DNA of 46,011 nt from an uncultured Scytonema sp. (GTDB lineage: Bacteria; Cyanobacteriota; Cyanobacteriia; Cyanobacteriales; Nostocaceae), in NCBI GenBank assembly GCA_937873135.1, contig CALMVQ010000326.1, forward strand, positions 1 through 46,011. The letters run 5' to 3'. Below the pieces are notes generated by a model that ran no database searches, had not been told where the DNA came from, and was given only the letters and a program-made list of their open reading frames with translations. Shown one piece after another: positions 1-8,680 of this stretch (positions are counted from its first letter, which is position 1; every line of letters begins with the position of its first letter). The position numbers and the translations under genes were made by a program.

Positions 1-52
1 TAAGGTTCTTTCTTTTTACTTTTTACTTTTTACTTTTGCCTTGTTGTACTAG
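1..52 (-). mobile_element. Truncated copy of 110-bp MITE-like element (CTAG-ended)
   Basis: These 52 bases are identical to one end of the complete elements at 3810-3919 and 32619-32728, and the window edge cuts off the rest. The segment ends in TGTACTAG, the terminal inverted repeat of the family, and carries the AAAAAGT-type heptamer run of its core. It lies just beyond the stop codon of the glycosyltransferase gene and does not interrupt it. Confidence 0.8.
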
Positions 53-55
53 GGT

Positions 56-1147
56 TTAGGACGATTTTTTTATCGACCACTTGGGACTTTTAAACCATCG
101 AGGTAACGATAAGAGTTTAGTGGAACGGTCTTGAATAATTTTTGCATACACTGCCTCATACCCGTCAACCATTTGGGTAACGCTAAAGTTGTTTTCCACG
201 TATTCTCGGCAGGTTTGACGATTCAGTTCCAAGGCGAGTGGAATCGCTGCTGCCATTTCTTCATAGCTTTGGCAAACTATACCCGCCTTACCGTGGGCAA
301 TCACCTCTGGTACAGAACCTAAATTCATCCCAATCACTGGTGTACCAGTCGCCATTGATTCAATCATAACCAAACCAAATGGTTCTGACCAAGTGATGGG
401 GAATAAAGTAATGGCTGCATTACCCAGCAGTTCAGATTTTTCTATGTGGTTCACTTCACCCAGGAATTCAATTTGCTTCCCATCAATATGAGGGGCAATC
501 TCTAGTTCAAAGAACTTAGTATCTACAACATCAACCTTTCCTGCCATCTTCAAGCGCCAACCTGTTTGCTTGGCGATGGCGATCGCATGTTGTGGTCCTT
601 TTTCTTCTGAAAAGCGTCCTAAGAATGCCAAATATGGTGGTTCCGTTGGCTGTGAGACGAAGGGGTAAGTTTCCAGTTGGATGCCGTTGTAAACAGTACT
701 CAGGTAATTGAGTTCTAGTTGACGCTGTGCGTTACTGATACTGACGTATGGTTGCGTTTGATGTTGGCTAAATACTTTACTATTGTCTCTGGTAAACCTA
801 CCATGCAGCGTATGTACTGTAGGTGTTGACACCAGATGAGCAAAGGGTAATGACCAAACTCCTATGTGGGAGTGAATGATATCGAATTCCGCTGCTCTTT
901 GGTAAACCTGGCTCGTTTCCAGCAGCTCGTACATCATATGCTCTTTAATATCTGGGTCCAAGCGTAATGCACGAGACGAAACTGCTTCTAAGTGAGCCAG
1001 AGTTTGTGAATCTCCTGAGGCGAACAAGGTGACTTCATGACCTCTACGTACTAATTCATCGGTCAAGAGGCTCACCACAAGTTCAATTCCTCCATATGTA
1101 GGAGGCGGAACTCGTTCCCACAGGGGGGCTACTTGAGCTATTTTCAT
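56..1147 (-). CDS. Glycosyltransferase family 4 protein
   Basis: A 363-residue GT-B fold glycosyltransferase of family GT4, expected to move a sugar from an activated donor to a lipid or glycan acceptor at the cytoplasmic membrane; donor and acceptor cannot be told. The N-terminus MKIAQVAPLWERVPPPTYGG is the acceptor-side Rossmann start with its glycine-rich loop. The donor-site motif GRFSEEKG (about 177-184) supplies the usual Arg and Lys. The EX7E motif is SEPFGLVMIE, Glu255 and Glu263. Length is normal for the family and there is no signal peptide or membrane segment. It is transcribed away from the TetR/ABC module with a 485-bp divergent spacer, so it is probably an independent unit. Family is certain, substrate unknown. 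Confidence 0.93.
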   Translation of the reverse strand: MKIAQVAPLWERVPPPTYGGIELVVSLLTDELVRRGHEVTLFASGDSQTLAHLEAVSSRALRLDPDIKEHMMYELLETSQVYQRAAEFDIIHSHIGVWSLPFAHLVSTPTVHTLHGRFTRDNSKVFSQHQTQPYVSISNAQRQLELNYLSTVYNGIQLETYPFVSQPTEPPYLAFLGRFSEEKGPQHAIAIAKQTGWRLKMAGKVDVVDTKFFELEIAPHIDGKQIEFLGEVNHIEKSELLGNAAITLFPITWSEPFGLVMIESMATGTPVIGMNLGSVPEVIAHGKAGIVCQSYEEMAAAIPLALELNRQTCREYVENNFSVTQMVDGYEAVYAKIIQDRSTKLLSLPRWFKSPKWSIKKSS

Positions 1148-1558
1148 TTCTTTGTTTTGGTTGTGTCGGTAAATTGGTCCTGTTCAAAGGGTTGAGATAC
1201 TTTTTAGCAGAGTTTATACCTCCGTTGCTGAAGTTCAAATTAACTTAAGTTGCTACAAACAACACGATCTCAGTTAACTTTACCCTTTAAGCAGCTCCTC
1301 CGAATTTACATTGACCATGGCTATAATTAAAAGACAAACTAGAAAAAACACAAAATCTATGGATTTAGCGAGTTGTAACGCACCTTTTGCAAGATTTTTG
1401 GTACATTAGGGGCACGCGACAACACCATACATTTTGATTTTTTCCTTGTCGCTTTACTTATAGCTACGCCATATAACTATATGATAATTTTGTTATCTTA
1501 AACATCTATCTTTAGAAATAAGTCTAAATTCTATTTTAAAGAAAAATAGGCGCGTGCT

Positions 1559-1593
1559 AAGATTCCCGACTTCTTTAAGAAGTCGGGAATCTT
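1559..1593. repeat. Palindromic interspersed repeat (CCCGACTT hairpin)
   Basis: Perfect 16-bp arms around a 3-base loop, left arm AAGATTCCCGACTTCT. Related hairpins with a longer loop lie at 17007-17040 and 33152-33187, so this is a dispersed palindrome family rather than a site specific to this gene. No T-run follows, so terminator function is uncertain. Confidence 0.75.
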
Positions 1594-1604
1594 ATGTTAC
1601 TATG

Positions 1605-1624
1605 TTGATTGACCAATTAATTAA
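1605..1624. promoter_or_regulatory. Candidate TetR operator, autoregulatory site
   Basis: TTGATTGACCAATTAATTAA, an imperfect palindrome with half-site TTRATTRAYY, ends 8 bases before the TetR start codon. A second sequence fitting the same half-site pattern lies at 2437-2456 upstream of the HlyD gene. Two matching palindromes in front of the regulator and its presumed target operon are typical of TetR autoregulation. This is inference from sequence only. Confidence 0.55.
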
Positions 1625-1632
1625 GTAACATT

Positions 1633-2253
1633 ATGCCTCCACGCGACGAGCAAGGATTTGAAGGTCGGCGACAGCAGATTATTGATGGGGCATTGCAGGT
1701 GTTTGCTAGCAAGGGCTTTGATTCGGCGACCAACAAAGATATTGCCGCAGCGTCGGGTATTGGTTCACCGGGTCTGATCTATCACTACTTTAAAGATAAA
1801 TACGACTTGCTTCAACAGGTGGTAGAGCAACGCATGCCACTGCTGCAATTGTTAACCCACAGTGAGGAGGAAATGATGAGCAAATCACCTGAGGAGATGC
1901 TAACCATTTTTGGGAAAGCGTTTCTAGGAGTCTTAGATCAACCAAAATCCCTCCCTGTCATGAAACTGCTCATTTCCGAGGCGTTCCGACAACCCATATT
2001 TGCTCAGATGTTCAACACTATTGGGCCCAGTCGTAACATTGCTTTCTTAACTCGCTATCTAGAAAAGCAAATGGCAGCTGGAGTCATGAAACCGATGAAT
2101 CCAGGAGCCGCAGCCCGTTGTTTCCTCGGTCCCCTGATTGCATATATTATTACACGTGAAGTATTTATACAACCTGATGCTCAGCAGATTAGCTCTGATA
2201 TGATGATTACAACTGCCGTCAAGGTTTTTCTGCAAGGTATGGAAATTTGTTAG
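1633..2253 (+). CDS. TetR/AcrR family transcriptional regulator (CecR/YbiH-like position)
   Basis: A 206-residue one-component repressor. The N-terminal helix-turn-helix is clear: residues about 12-58 include RRQQIIDGALQVFASKGFDS, then TNKDIAAASGIG and LIYHYFKDKYDLL, the signature TetR recognition region. The rest is an all-helical ligand and dimer domain with no recognisable ligand signature. It lies directly upstream, same strand, of the HlyD/ABC exporter, matching the E. coli cecR-ybhGFSR arrangement, so it most likely represses that exporter and itself through the palindromes at 1605-1624 and 2437-2456. The start is the first ATG, with no strong ribosome-binding site. The inducer is unknown. 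Confidence 0.9.
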   Translation: MPPRDEQGFEGRRQQIIDGALQVFASKGFDSATNKDIAAASGIGSPGLIYHYFKDKYDLLQQVVEQRMPLLQLLTHSEEEMMSKSPEEMLTIFGKAFLGVLDQPKSLPVMKLLISEAFRQPIFAQMFNTIGPSRNIAFLTRYLEKQMAAGVMKPMNPGAAARCFLGPLIAYIITREVFIQPDAQQISSDMMITTAVKVFLQGMEIC

Positions 2254-2291
2254 CTGTTAGCATGTATAGCTTTTAGAATTAAGAAATGAAC

Positions 2292-2317
2292 CGCCAAGGA
2301 CGCCAAGGACGCCAAGG
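2292..2317 (+). repeat. Short tandem repeat, 9-bp unit CGCCAAGGA x3
   Basis: Three near-perfect copies of CGCCAAGGA lie in the spacer between the TetR and HlyD genes. This kind of short tandem repeat is common in genomes of filamentous cyanobacteria. No role is evident. Confidence 0.8.
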
Positions 2318-2436
2318 TATAAGAGTTTGAGAGAGTTTTTGCGTAAGTCCTGTCTAATACTGAGATCTAAGGCTCATTTATTAACATAAGCTGCATTGAA
2401 ATCTAGATAAAGACTACTTTTTCGTATACAGGATAT

Positions 2437-2456
2437 TTGATTAATCAGTCAATTAA
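2437..2456. promoter_or_regulatory. Candidate TetR operator upstream of exporter operon
   Basis: TTGATTAATCAGTCAATTAA fits the same TTRATTRAYY half-site palindrome as 1605-1624 and lies 38 bases before the HlyD start, where it would overlap a promoter. The matching pair supports one repressor controlling both transcripts. Confidence 0.55.
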
Positions 2457-2494
2457 GAAAAATTTGAGAACTTATCACTAACCACGGAGTTGTT

Positions 2495-3760
2495 ATGACA
2501 CAAACGCAGATCGAACCGGACCACGAATCGAAGCAGACGGCTATCAGTCTTGTGGAAGATGAAAAACAACCGAGACAAGAGCCTGAACCACCGAAACCGA
2601 AAAGACGCATCCCCAAACCTGTGTTGATTCTGGGAGCGATCGCACTTTTAGCAGGTGTGGGATACGGAGTCTACCGTGTATTCTTCGATCATCCTGAACC
2701 GGGTTTGTTCTTAAGCGGTCGTATAGAGGGGCATGAAACCGATGTGTCAGCGAAAATTGGTGGTCGGATTGCTAACGTAGCCGTTAGAGAAGGAGATGTT
2801 GTCAAACCCGGTCAACTTTTAGTCAAAATAGATGATGCCGACCAACTGGCACAGTTACAAGGAGCGCAAGCCAAAGTGCGATCAGCACAGGAGAGTATAA
2901 AGCGTTACAGCCAGCAGTTACCCATCTTAGACGCTCAATTAGAGCAGGCAAATTTAACAACACAGCAAGTCAAACTTGAAAGTCAGGGTAAAGTCACAGA
3001 GGCAGAGAAATCTCTAGCCGCATCGCGTGCCCAACTCGTTCAAGCCCAAGCCAATCTAAAGCTAGCACAAGTCAAACAACGACGGTACCGAGACTTATCA
3101 ACCCAAGGTGCTGTATCAGTTCAGACACGAGACGAGTATGACACCAGCGCCCAAACAGCCCAAGCTACCGTTGATGCAGCTCGTCAGCAGGTACAATCTG
3201 CGCAGGGGACAGTAATGCAAGCACAAGCGACGCTCCGCAATCCACCCATTAAAGCAGCAGCAGCCTTACAGATCGAGAAACAAATTGCTCAAGCCCGTAC
3301 CGACATTTTAGTTGCCCAGCAAGATCTCCACAACGCCCAAGCTACACAAGCGCAGAATCAAGCAAATTTAAACTACCTAACAATTAACAGCCCACTCACT
3401 GGTGACATCATCACTCGTTCTGTAGAACCGGGGGAAGTTGTGGCAGCAGGCGCACCCCTATTAACCATAGTTAATACTAACGATCTCTACCTACGCGGCT
3501 TCATTCCCGAAGGAGATATCGGTAAAGTCAGAGTTGGTGAACCCGGCTTAGTTTATTTAGATGCCTTTCCCAAACAACCCCTTCAGGCAACAGTGACTCG
3601 GGTAGATCCCAAAGCCAGCTTCACCCCAGAAAACACCTACTTCAAAAAAGACAGAGTCACCCAAGTATTTGGCATTGAACTTACCATAAAAAACAACCAA
3701 GGTTTAGCAAAACCAGGAATGCCTGCAGATGGTCGAATTCTTCTACCAGAACAGTTATAG
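2495..3760 (+). CDS. HlyD-family periplasmic adaptor of ABC exporter (YbhG-like)
   Basis: A 421-residue membrane-fusion protein expected to link the inner-membrane ABC transporter to the periplasm or an outer-membrane channel. A charged, Pro-rich cytosolic tail (1-40) precedes one membrane anchor at about 42-64 (LILGAIALLAGVGYGVYRVF). Next come the first half of the lipoyl domain (ISAKIGGRI-type segment near 84-112), a long Gln/Ala-rich coiled-coil hairpin (about 115-290), the second lipoyl half (NYLTINSPLTGDIITRSVEPGEVV) and a beta-barrel region. It is the first structural gene after the regulator, and its start follows the candidate operator at 2437-2456. The stop is 208 bp before the ABC ATPase; that spacer holds a mobile element, so co-transcription may be weakened. 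Confidence 0.92.
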   Translation: MTQTQIEPDHESKQTAISLVEDEKQPRQEPEPPKPKRRIPKPVLILGAIALLAGVGYGVYRVFFDHPEPGLFLSGRIEGHETDVSAKIGGRIANVAVREGDVVKPGQLLVKIDDADQLAQLQGAQAKVRSAQESIKRYSQQLPILDAQLEQANLTTQQVKLESQGKVTEAEKSLAASRAQLVQAQANLKLAQVKQRRYRDLSTQGAVSVQTRDEYDTSAQTAQATVDAARQQVQSAQGTVMQAQATLRNPPIKAAAALQIEKQIAQARTDILVAQQDLHNAQATQAQNQANLNYLTINSPLTGDIITRSVEPGEVVAAGAPLLTIVNTNDLYLRGFIPEGDIGKVRVGEPGLVYLDAFPKQPLQATVTRVDPKASFTPENTYFKKDRVTQVFGIELTIKNNQGLAKPGMPADGRILLPEQL

Positions 3761-3809
3761 GATTACATCACTTGTGTAAGGGTAGGTTTTAGAACATATT
3801 TGGAGATAC

Positions 3810-3919
3810 CTAGTACAACAAGGCAAAAGTAAAAAGTAAAAAGTAAAAAGAAAGAACCTTATTTTGTAAGGGTTTTAACTATTTCAGATGGGTGGTTTAT
3901 TTCCGCCGATCTGTACTAG
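3810..3919 (+). mobile_element. Complete 110-bp MITE-like element
   Basis: The element starts CTAGTACA and ends TGTACTAG, giving 8-bp terminal inverted repeats, with CTAG at both outer edges. Reverse-complemented, it matches 32619-32728 at 109 of 110 positions, the one difference being near the right end (GAT versus GCT). The core contains an AAAAAGT heptamer run. It has no coding capacity, so it would need a transposase in trans; IS630/Tc1 or IS5 relatives with TA or CTAG targets are plausible sources. It sits between the HlyD and ABC ATPase genes. Confidence 0.85.
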
Positions 3920-3968
3920 AGATCTAGATAAAACCTGCCCCTACTACGTATCTGCGTCTTATTAAATC

Positions 3969-5927
3969 ATGACAGTAACACTCCAAACAAACACCCCCGT
4001 CATCTCCATCCGGGATTTACAACACTCCTACGGCAAACAAAGCAAACAAGCCGTAGCAGGTATAAACTTAGACATATATCCAGGCGAGATTTTTGGACTG
4101 ATCGGCCCTGATGGGGCAGGCAAAACCACGACATTCCAGATACTCTCAGGTGTCATGCCACAAAAAAGTGGCACTGTGGAAGTACTCAATTCCCCAGCTA
4201 GAGATGTGCGGTTACAAATGGGCTACCTCACCCAACGTTTCAGCCTTTACCAAGACATGAGTATTTTGGAAAATTTGCGTTACGCCGCAGGTTTGCACGA
4301 GGTGAGTGACACGACTTTTAAAAGCCGTAGCGATCGCTACCTCCAACTACTAGATATAGCACAGTTCAAAGAGCGTTTAGCCGGAAGGCTTTCAGGAGGA
4401 ATGAAACAGAAACTCGCTCTGTGCTGCGTACTCATTCACCAACCTAAAATCTTGCTGTTAGATGAACCCACAACAGGTGTTGACCCGGTATCACGTCGCG
4501 AGTTTTGGGATATCTTAGCACAACTTGCTGCCAGTGAAGGCATGACGACAGTCGTTGCCACACCTTATCTTGATGAAGCAGAACGCTGTTCGCGAATTGC
4601 TTTAATGTATGAAGGGAAAATACAGCAGTGCGATACACCGACTCATGTGAAAGCGAGTTTAGGTGTGCAACGCTTAGAAGTTTACCTGCCTGTTGCCCAC
4701 CTAGATCGGGCAGCAGACATTTTAATGAAGAATGTTGATTTGCAGGATACTGTTTCTGATGTGCAACGCTTTGGCGATCGCTTGGATGTGTTGACGAACC
4801 AGCCGAAGGAAACCACCCAGAGAATTCAGAGCATCTTAAAACAGCAACAGTTAGAAATCGAACATTTTACCACCGATACCCCAACTCTAGAAAACACCTT
4901 TGTGGCGCGGTTGCGAGAACTCAAAGGCGATAATTCTGCTGGTAACTATCCGCGAATTTTCCGCTTGGAGAAATCTTCAGGAATAGCAATTGGGGCAGAA
5001 CAACTCAACAAAGTTTTCGGTAATTTCCGTGCTGTCAAAGATATCAATTTAAACATTCAATATGGTGAGGTTTTTGGTCTTTTAGGAGCAAACGGTGCCG
5101 GAAAGACCACTACAATCAAGATACTGTGTGGATTGATACCAGCGAGTTCGGGAAAAGTCAGCCTAGTCGGAGAAACGGGTAAATTGCGTAGTGCTGAAGT
5201 TCGTCAGAAACTCGGCTACATGTCGCAAAAATTTACCCTCTATGATGACTTAACTATCGGAGAAAACCTAGAGTTTTACTGCGGTGTTTATGGCATACCC
5301 CGTCGTCATCGTCAAACCAAGAAAAATTGGGTTCTTCAAATGAGTGATTTAGTCGGTCAAGCAGATAGACTGACGTCTGATTTACCAGGCGGTTGGAAGC
5401 AACGAGTCGCTTTTGGCGCAGCCGTGATGCACGAACCAAAAGTTGTGTTTCTCGACGAACCAACCTCCGGCGTTGATCCCTTAGCACGACGAGAATTTTG
5501 GCGTTGGATTAACCAGTTTGCAAGCGAAGGCATGGCAGTGCTTGTGACAACTCATTATTTAGAAGAAGCCGAACAATGTCACCGTCTGGGATTCATGGTG
5601 GCAGGAGAACTTGTAGCGCAAGGCACCCCACGCCAAGTCAAACTTGAACAACCGGGACAATTGGTGGAATGGGAGTGCCATCGCCTGCAACAAGCGTCAG
5701 ATCTCTTAAAACAAAAGCTTGATCGTAGAAGCGTGTCCATCTTCGGTTCTCGCCTACATACCATCATAGATCATCCACAGACTCAAATTACTCAAGTAGA
5801 AAATTGGCTTCAAGAAGTTGGAATTCAAGTACAAAGCCATCGAGAAATAGAATTTTCCCTTGAAGACGTATTTATCAACGTCGTCGAACAAGCACGCCAA
5901 CGAGGTTTAGATGTCCCCAAAGATTAA
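3969..5927 (+). CDS. ABC transporter ATPase with two fused nucleotide-binding domains (YbhF-like)
   Basis: A 652-residue ATPase energising the two permeases downstream. NBD1: Walker A GPDGAGKT (46-53), signature LSGGM (141-145), Walker B ILLLDE (161-166). NBD2: Walker A GANGAGKT (373-380), signature LPGGW (472-476), Walker B VVFLDE (492-497). The switch histidine is present in NBD2 (THY, His529) but replaced by Pro199 in NBD1 (TPY). In a head-to-tail dimer, the defective NBD1 H-loop and the altered NBD2 signature fall in the same composite site, leaving one canonical and one degenerate ATP site. The start is preceded by a mobile element, and the stop is 6 bp from the first permease. Membership of the YbhF family is well supported; the exported substrate is unknown. 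Confidence 0.93.
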   Translation: MTVTLQTNTPVISIRDLQHSYGKQSKQAVAGINLDIYPGEIFGLIGPDGAGKTTTFQILSGVMPQKSGTVEVLNSPARDVRLQMGYLTQRFSLYQDMSILENLRYAAGLHEVSDTTFKSRSDRYLQLLDIAQFKERLAGRLSGGMKQKLALCCVLIHQPKILLLDEPTTGVDPVSRREFWDILAQLAASEGMTTVVATPYLDEAERCSRIALMYEGKIQQCDTPTHVKASLGVQRLEVYLPVAHLDRAADILMKNVDLQDTVSDVQRFGDRLDVLTNQPKETTQRIQSILKQQQLEIEHFTTDTPTLENTFVARLRELKGDNSAGNYPRIFRLEKSSGIAIGAEQLNKVFGNFRAVKDINLNIQYGEVFGLLGANGAGKTTTIKILCGLIPASSGKVSLVGETGKLRSAEVRQKLGYMSQKFTLYDDLTIGENLEFYCGVYGIPRRHRQTKKNWVLQMSDLVGQADRLTSDLPGGWKQRVAFGAAVMHEPKVVFLDEPTSGVDPLARREFWRWINQFASEGMAVLVTTHYLEEAEQCHRLGFMVAGELVAQGTPRQVKLEQPGQLVEWECHRLQQASDLLKQKLDRRSVSIFGSRLHTIIDHPQTQITQVENWLQEVGIQVQSHREIEFSLEDVFINVVEQARQRGLDVPKD

Positions 5928-5933
5928 CCCAAA

Positions 5934-7037
5934 ATGAAACGCATCTTTGCCCAAACGATTAAAGAACTGACGCAATTAGGAAGAGACAAACTGTCATTAC
6001 TTATGGCACTAGGGTTGCCATTGATACTGCTGTTGTTGTTTGGTTTTGGGGTGTCGTTAAAAGTGAATCAAATTAACTTCGCCATTCAAGATCTAGACGG
6101 AACATCTGTCAGCCGAGAGTATGTTGCAACCTTTGAACGCACCACCAAATTTAATATAGTTGCCTATGGACCAAATGTTAATGTCCCTCAACTGCTAGAT
6201 CGATCTAAAGTTGCCGCCGGTTTAATTATCCCCCCCAAATTTGCGCGGGACTTTTTAAGAGCAAAGCGGGGTGCAGAAGCACAAATTTTGGTAGATGGGA
6301 CTGATTCCAACACTGCCAATATCGTCCGAGGTTATGCAAAAGGAATTACCAATACCTTTGTGGAAAATTCCCAAGGTCGTAACGTTCCTGTAGTCAGTCT
6401 CCAGTCACAGTTGTGGTATAATCCTGGCTTAGAAACCTTAAAGTACATTGGTCCTGGGGCTTTAGCAATTACTGTCACCCTATTTCCCGCACTGCTTGCA
6501 GCTTTAGCGACAGCAAAAGAGTATGAACAGGGGACTATTCTGCAAGTTTACGCATCTAGCCTGACAGGCATGGAGTATCTGTTAGGTAAAGCCGCAGCAT
6601 TTTGGCTGGTGGGCATGGCAGAGGTGCTGTTAGTGAATATAGAAGCTTGGTTAGTCTTTGGTTTGTGGTTTGCTGGCGATCCCACACCCATGATTGTAGG
6701 TTCATCTCTTTACATCGCTTGTGGTGTTTTTTGGGGTATATTTCTTGGTAGAAGTACGCAAATACAAAGTGCGGCAATTCAAGCAGTTTCCTTCACCGCC
6801 TTTCTGTTATCACTACAACTCTCCGGCTATATTTATCCAGTCTCTAATATTCCGATTGCCGTCCGTTGGATTTCTTACTTAATTCCAGCCCAACATTATA
6901 TTTTAATCACTCGCGATGCCTATGCTCGTGGCGTCGGCTGGCTAGGAGTTTGGCTTCCAGTATTAGCTTTGGCAATGCTAGCAAGCTTATTTTTCTTTTT
7001 GGCTTGGCGTAGGTTGCGAAGTATGCAAGTGGGGTAA
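5934..7037 (+). CDS. ABC-2 type permease (YbhS-like)
   Basis: A 367-residue integral membrane protein of the ABC-2 (ABC2_membrane_3) family. The first membrane span is at about 20-42 (LSLLMALGLPLILLLLFGFG). A large extracytoplasmic domain follows (about 45-170, containing QDLDGTSVSREY), and about five spans fill the C-terminal half. It pairs with the next gene to form the membrane channel powered by the fused ATPase. The gaps of 6 bp upstream and 12 bp downstream show an operon. E. coli YbhS/YbhR have the same arrangement; a drug, cation or lipid-like substrate is possible but cannot be told from the sequence. Confidence 0.92.
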   Translation: MKRIFAQTIKELTQLGRDKLSLLMALGLPLILLLLFGFGVSLKVNQINFAIQDLDGTSVSREYVATFERTTKFNIVAYGPNVNVPQLLDRSKVAAGLIIPPKFARDFLRAKRGAEAQILVDGTDSNTANIVRGYAKGITNTFVENSQGRNVPVVSLQSQLWYNPGLETLKYIGPGALAITVTLFPALLAALATAKEYEQGTILQVYASSLTGMEYLLGKAAAFWLVGMAEVLLVNIEAWLVFGLWFAGDPTPMIVGSSLYIACGVFWGIFLGRSTQIQSAAIQAVSFTAFLLSLQLSGYIYPVSNIPIAVRWISYLIPAQHYILITRDAYARGVGWLGVWLPVLALAMLASLFFFLAWRRLRSMQVG

Positions 7038-7049
7038 AGGAGAAGAAAT

Positions 7050-8336
7050 ATGAGCAGAAAAAGGTTTGCAAACATTATAGATGTGATTTTTGGGAGTCGA
7101 TTCTGGGCATTATTCCGAAAAGAGTTCGCTCAGATATTGCATAACCGTCAGTTACTCATTCAATTGGTGGTACCCTTTACCGTCTTTTTGATGTTGTTTG
7201 GTTTTGCTCTGAATCCTAAGTTTCAAGATCTTAAGCTTGGTATCACTAACTACAGCCACAGCCGTGCTTCCCGTGAATTTATGGAACTATTCAAGCAAAC
7301 CGATGCGTTTGTCATTAGCCGTTACTATAGCGATCGCCAAGATATGCTTGCTGATTTAGCAAAAGGTTCACTGACTGTTGGCATCACGATTCCGCCAGAA
7401 TTTGATGATGATATTGCTCGCAGACGCTCAGTAGAAGTACAGGCACTGTATGATGCCGTTGATGCCAACACCGCAACTATTGCTTCCAACTACATTAGTC
7501 AATTGGTTTCTGACTATAACACACGTCAGTCAAACAACGCACCGCAACTATCTAAATCCTTGCGTCAAAGAGTCATCGGTTCTGGCTATGCTACCAACAA
7601 CTCCCTCACTCAAGAATCAACAACCAACAACCACCAACCACCAATCAACAACCAACAATCAACAACCAACAATCAACAACCACCAACCAACAAACAAGTC
7701 CAAATTCAGACAACAGTGTTCTACAATCCGGGGCTAGAACCGACTTGGTTCATTGTGTCAGGTGTATTTGGAATTTTACTTACGGTGATCGGTTCCCAAG
7801 CTGCCGCATCATTGGTAGTGCGAGAAAAAGAAGCAGGGACTATCGAGCAGTTAGTCATGACTCCAGCCTCAGATACAGAGGTGATCCTGGCTAAGGTTTG
7901 TCCACTACTGATTATGCTTACCGTTGACGTTTTTATTGCTCTTAGTGTAGCAAGGCTGATCTTTGATCTACCATTCCGGGGTAATTTACTATTGCTGATC
8001 ATAATTGCCATGCTTTACTTCTTGGTGGGAATTAGCATCGGCATTCTGATTGCTTCTTACTCCAAAAGCGAGCAACAGACACAATTGACAGCTTTCTTTA
8101 TCAATCCGCCCTTAGTTCTTTTATCTGGAGCCACCACTCCAATCTCCTCTATGCCCACCTTTATGCAATGCTTGACTTATCTCGACCCCTTGCGTTATTT
8201 TATCGAGGTCTGTCGCGGGATTTTGCTGAAGGGAGTTGGTATGGAGACTATATGGCCTCAGGTACTGATTCTACTTGTGTTCGCTATAGTACTCATAACC
8301 CTTAGTGTCCGTCAGTTCCGCCGTCAGTTAAGCTGA
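7050..8336 (+). CDS. ABC-2 type permease (YbhR-like) with Asn/Gln-rich insertion
   Basis: A 428-residue partner permease with the same plan: a span near 36-53, an extracytoplasmic domain, then about five C-terminal spans (about 235-425) including the family segment EKEAGTIEQLVMTPAS. A ribosome-binding site (AAGGAGAAG) precedes the ATG. Odd feature: residues about 189-217 are an Asn/Gln/Thr/Pro-rich stretch encoded by an ACCAACAATCAAC-type short tandem repeat (7617-7697). It lies in the outside loop just before FYNPGLEPTW, where this type of permease normally has only a short linker. It explains the greater length than the sister permease (367). The reading frame is kept, so the protein is probably functional. 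Confidence 0.92.
   Translation: MSRKRFANIIDVIFGSRFWALFRKEFAQILHNRQLLIQLVVPFTVFLMLFGFALNPKFQDLKLGITNYSHSRASREFMELFKQTDAFVISRYYSDRQDMLADLAKGSLTVGITIPPEFDDDIARRRSVEVQALYDAVDANTATIASNYISQLVSDYNTRQSNNAPQLSKSLRQRVIGSGYATNNSLTQESTTNNHQPPINNQQSTTNNQQPPTNKQVQIQTTVFYNPGLEPTWFIVSGVFGILLTVIGSQAAASLVVREKEAGTIEQLVMTPASDTEVILAKVCPLLIMLTVDVFIALSVARLIFDLPFRGNLLLLIIIAMLYFLVGISIGILIASYSKSEQQTQLTAFFINPPLVLLSGATTPISSMPTFMQCLTYLDPLRYFIEVCRGILLKGVGMETIWPQVLILLVFAIVLITLSVRQFRRQLS
7617..7697 (+). repeat. Low-complexity CAACCAACAATCAAC repeat inside permease gene
   Basis: About 80 bases composed only of A, C and T in CAACAAC, CAACCAA and AATCAAC-type units. Repeats of this kind are usually intergenic in filamentous cyanobacteria. 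Here the repeat has expanded within a coding frame, giving an Asn/Gln-rich loop. Confidence 0.85.
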
Positions 8337-8680
8337 AATCTATTCCATCAACACTGTAACCCACCCACTGTCAGTAGTTAAACCCATTCTATCGGCTGTA
8401 TCTTTCGGTAAAAGCCAATGAACGGCGACACGAAGGCACTATTTTTACTTCCTGTCGCCTATTGTTGTACTACACTCTAGCTGTGTGGTGATCGCTTATT
8501 GTATTAATACTCAATCGCAAACTGTCAGAAACCTACGTAAAAACAAGGTACCGATGCCGCTACATTTTTCAAGCGCCAAAAACAGACAAAATACTCTAAC
8601 TTAACTAATCCTTATCACTCTATTAACTCTAGGTTTGTGATGAAAATTTAACATATGATTACAACTTCAACTACATACTC
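8337..8680. other. Intergenic region between exporter operon and nucA
   Basis: These 344 bp contain no recognisable gene, tandem repeat or strong hairpin. They should hold the exporter terminator and the nucA promoter, neither of which I can place with confidence. Confidence 0.5.

Larger units (their letters stand above)
1148..1632. other. Divergent intergenic region, no gene
   Basis: This 485-bp spacer must carry the start signals for both the glycosyltransferase (minus) and the TetR gene (plus). It is AT-rich. Apart from the hairpin at 1559-1593 and the operator-like palindrome at 1605-1624 I see no coding potential or RNA structure. Confidence 0.6.
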
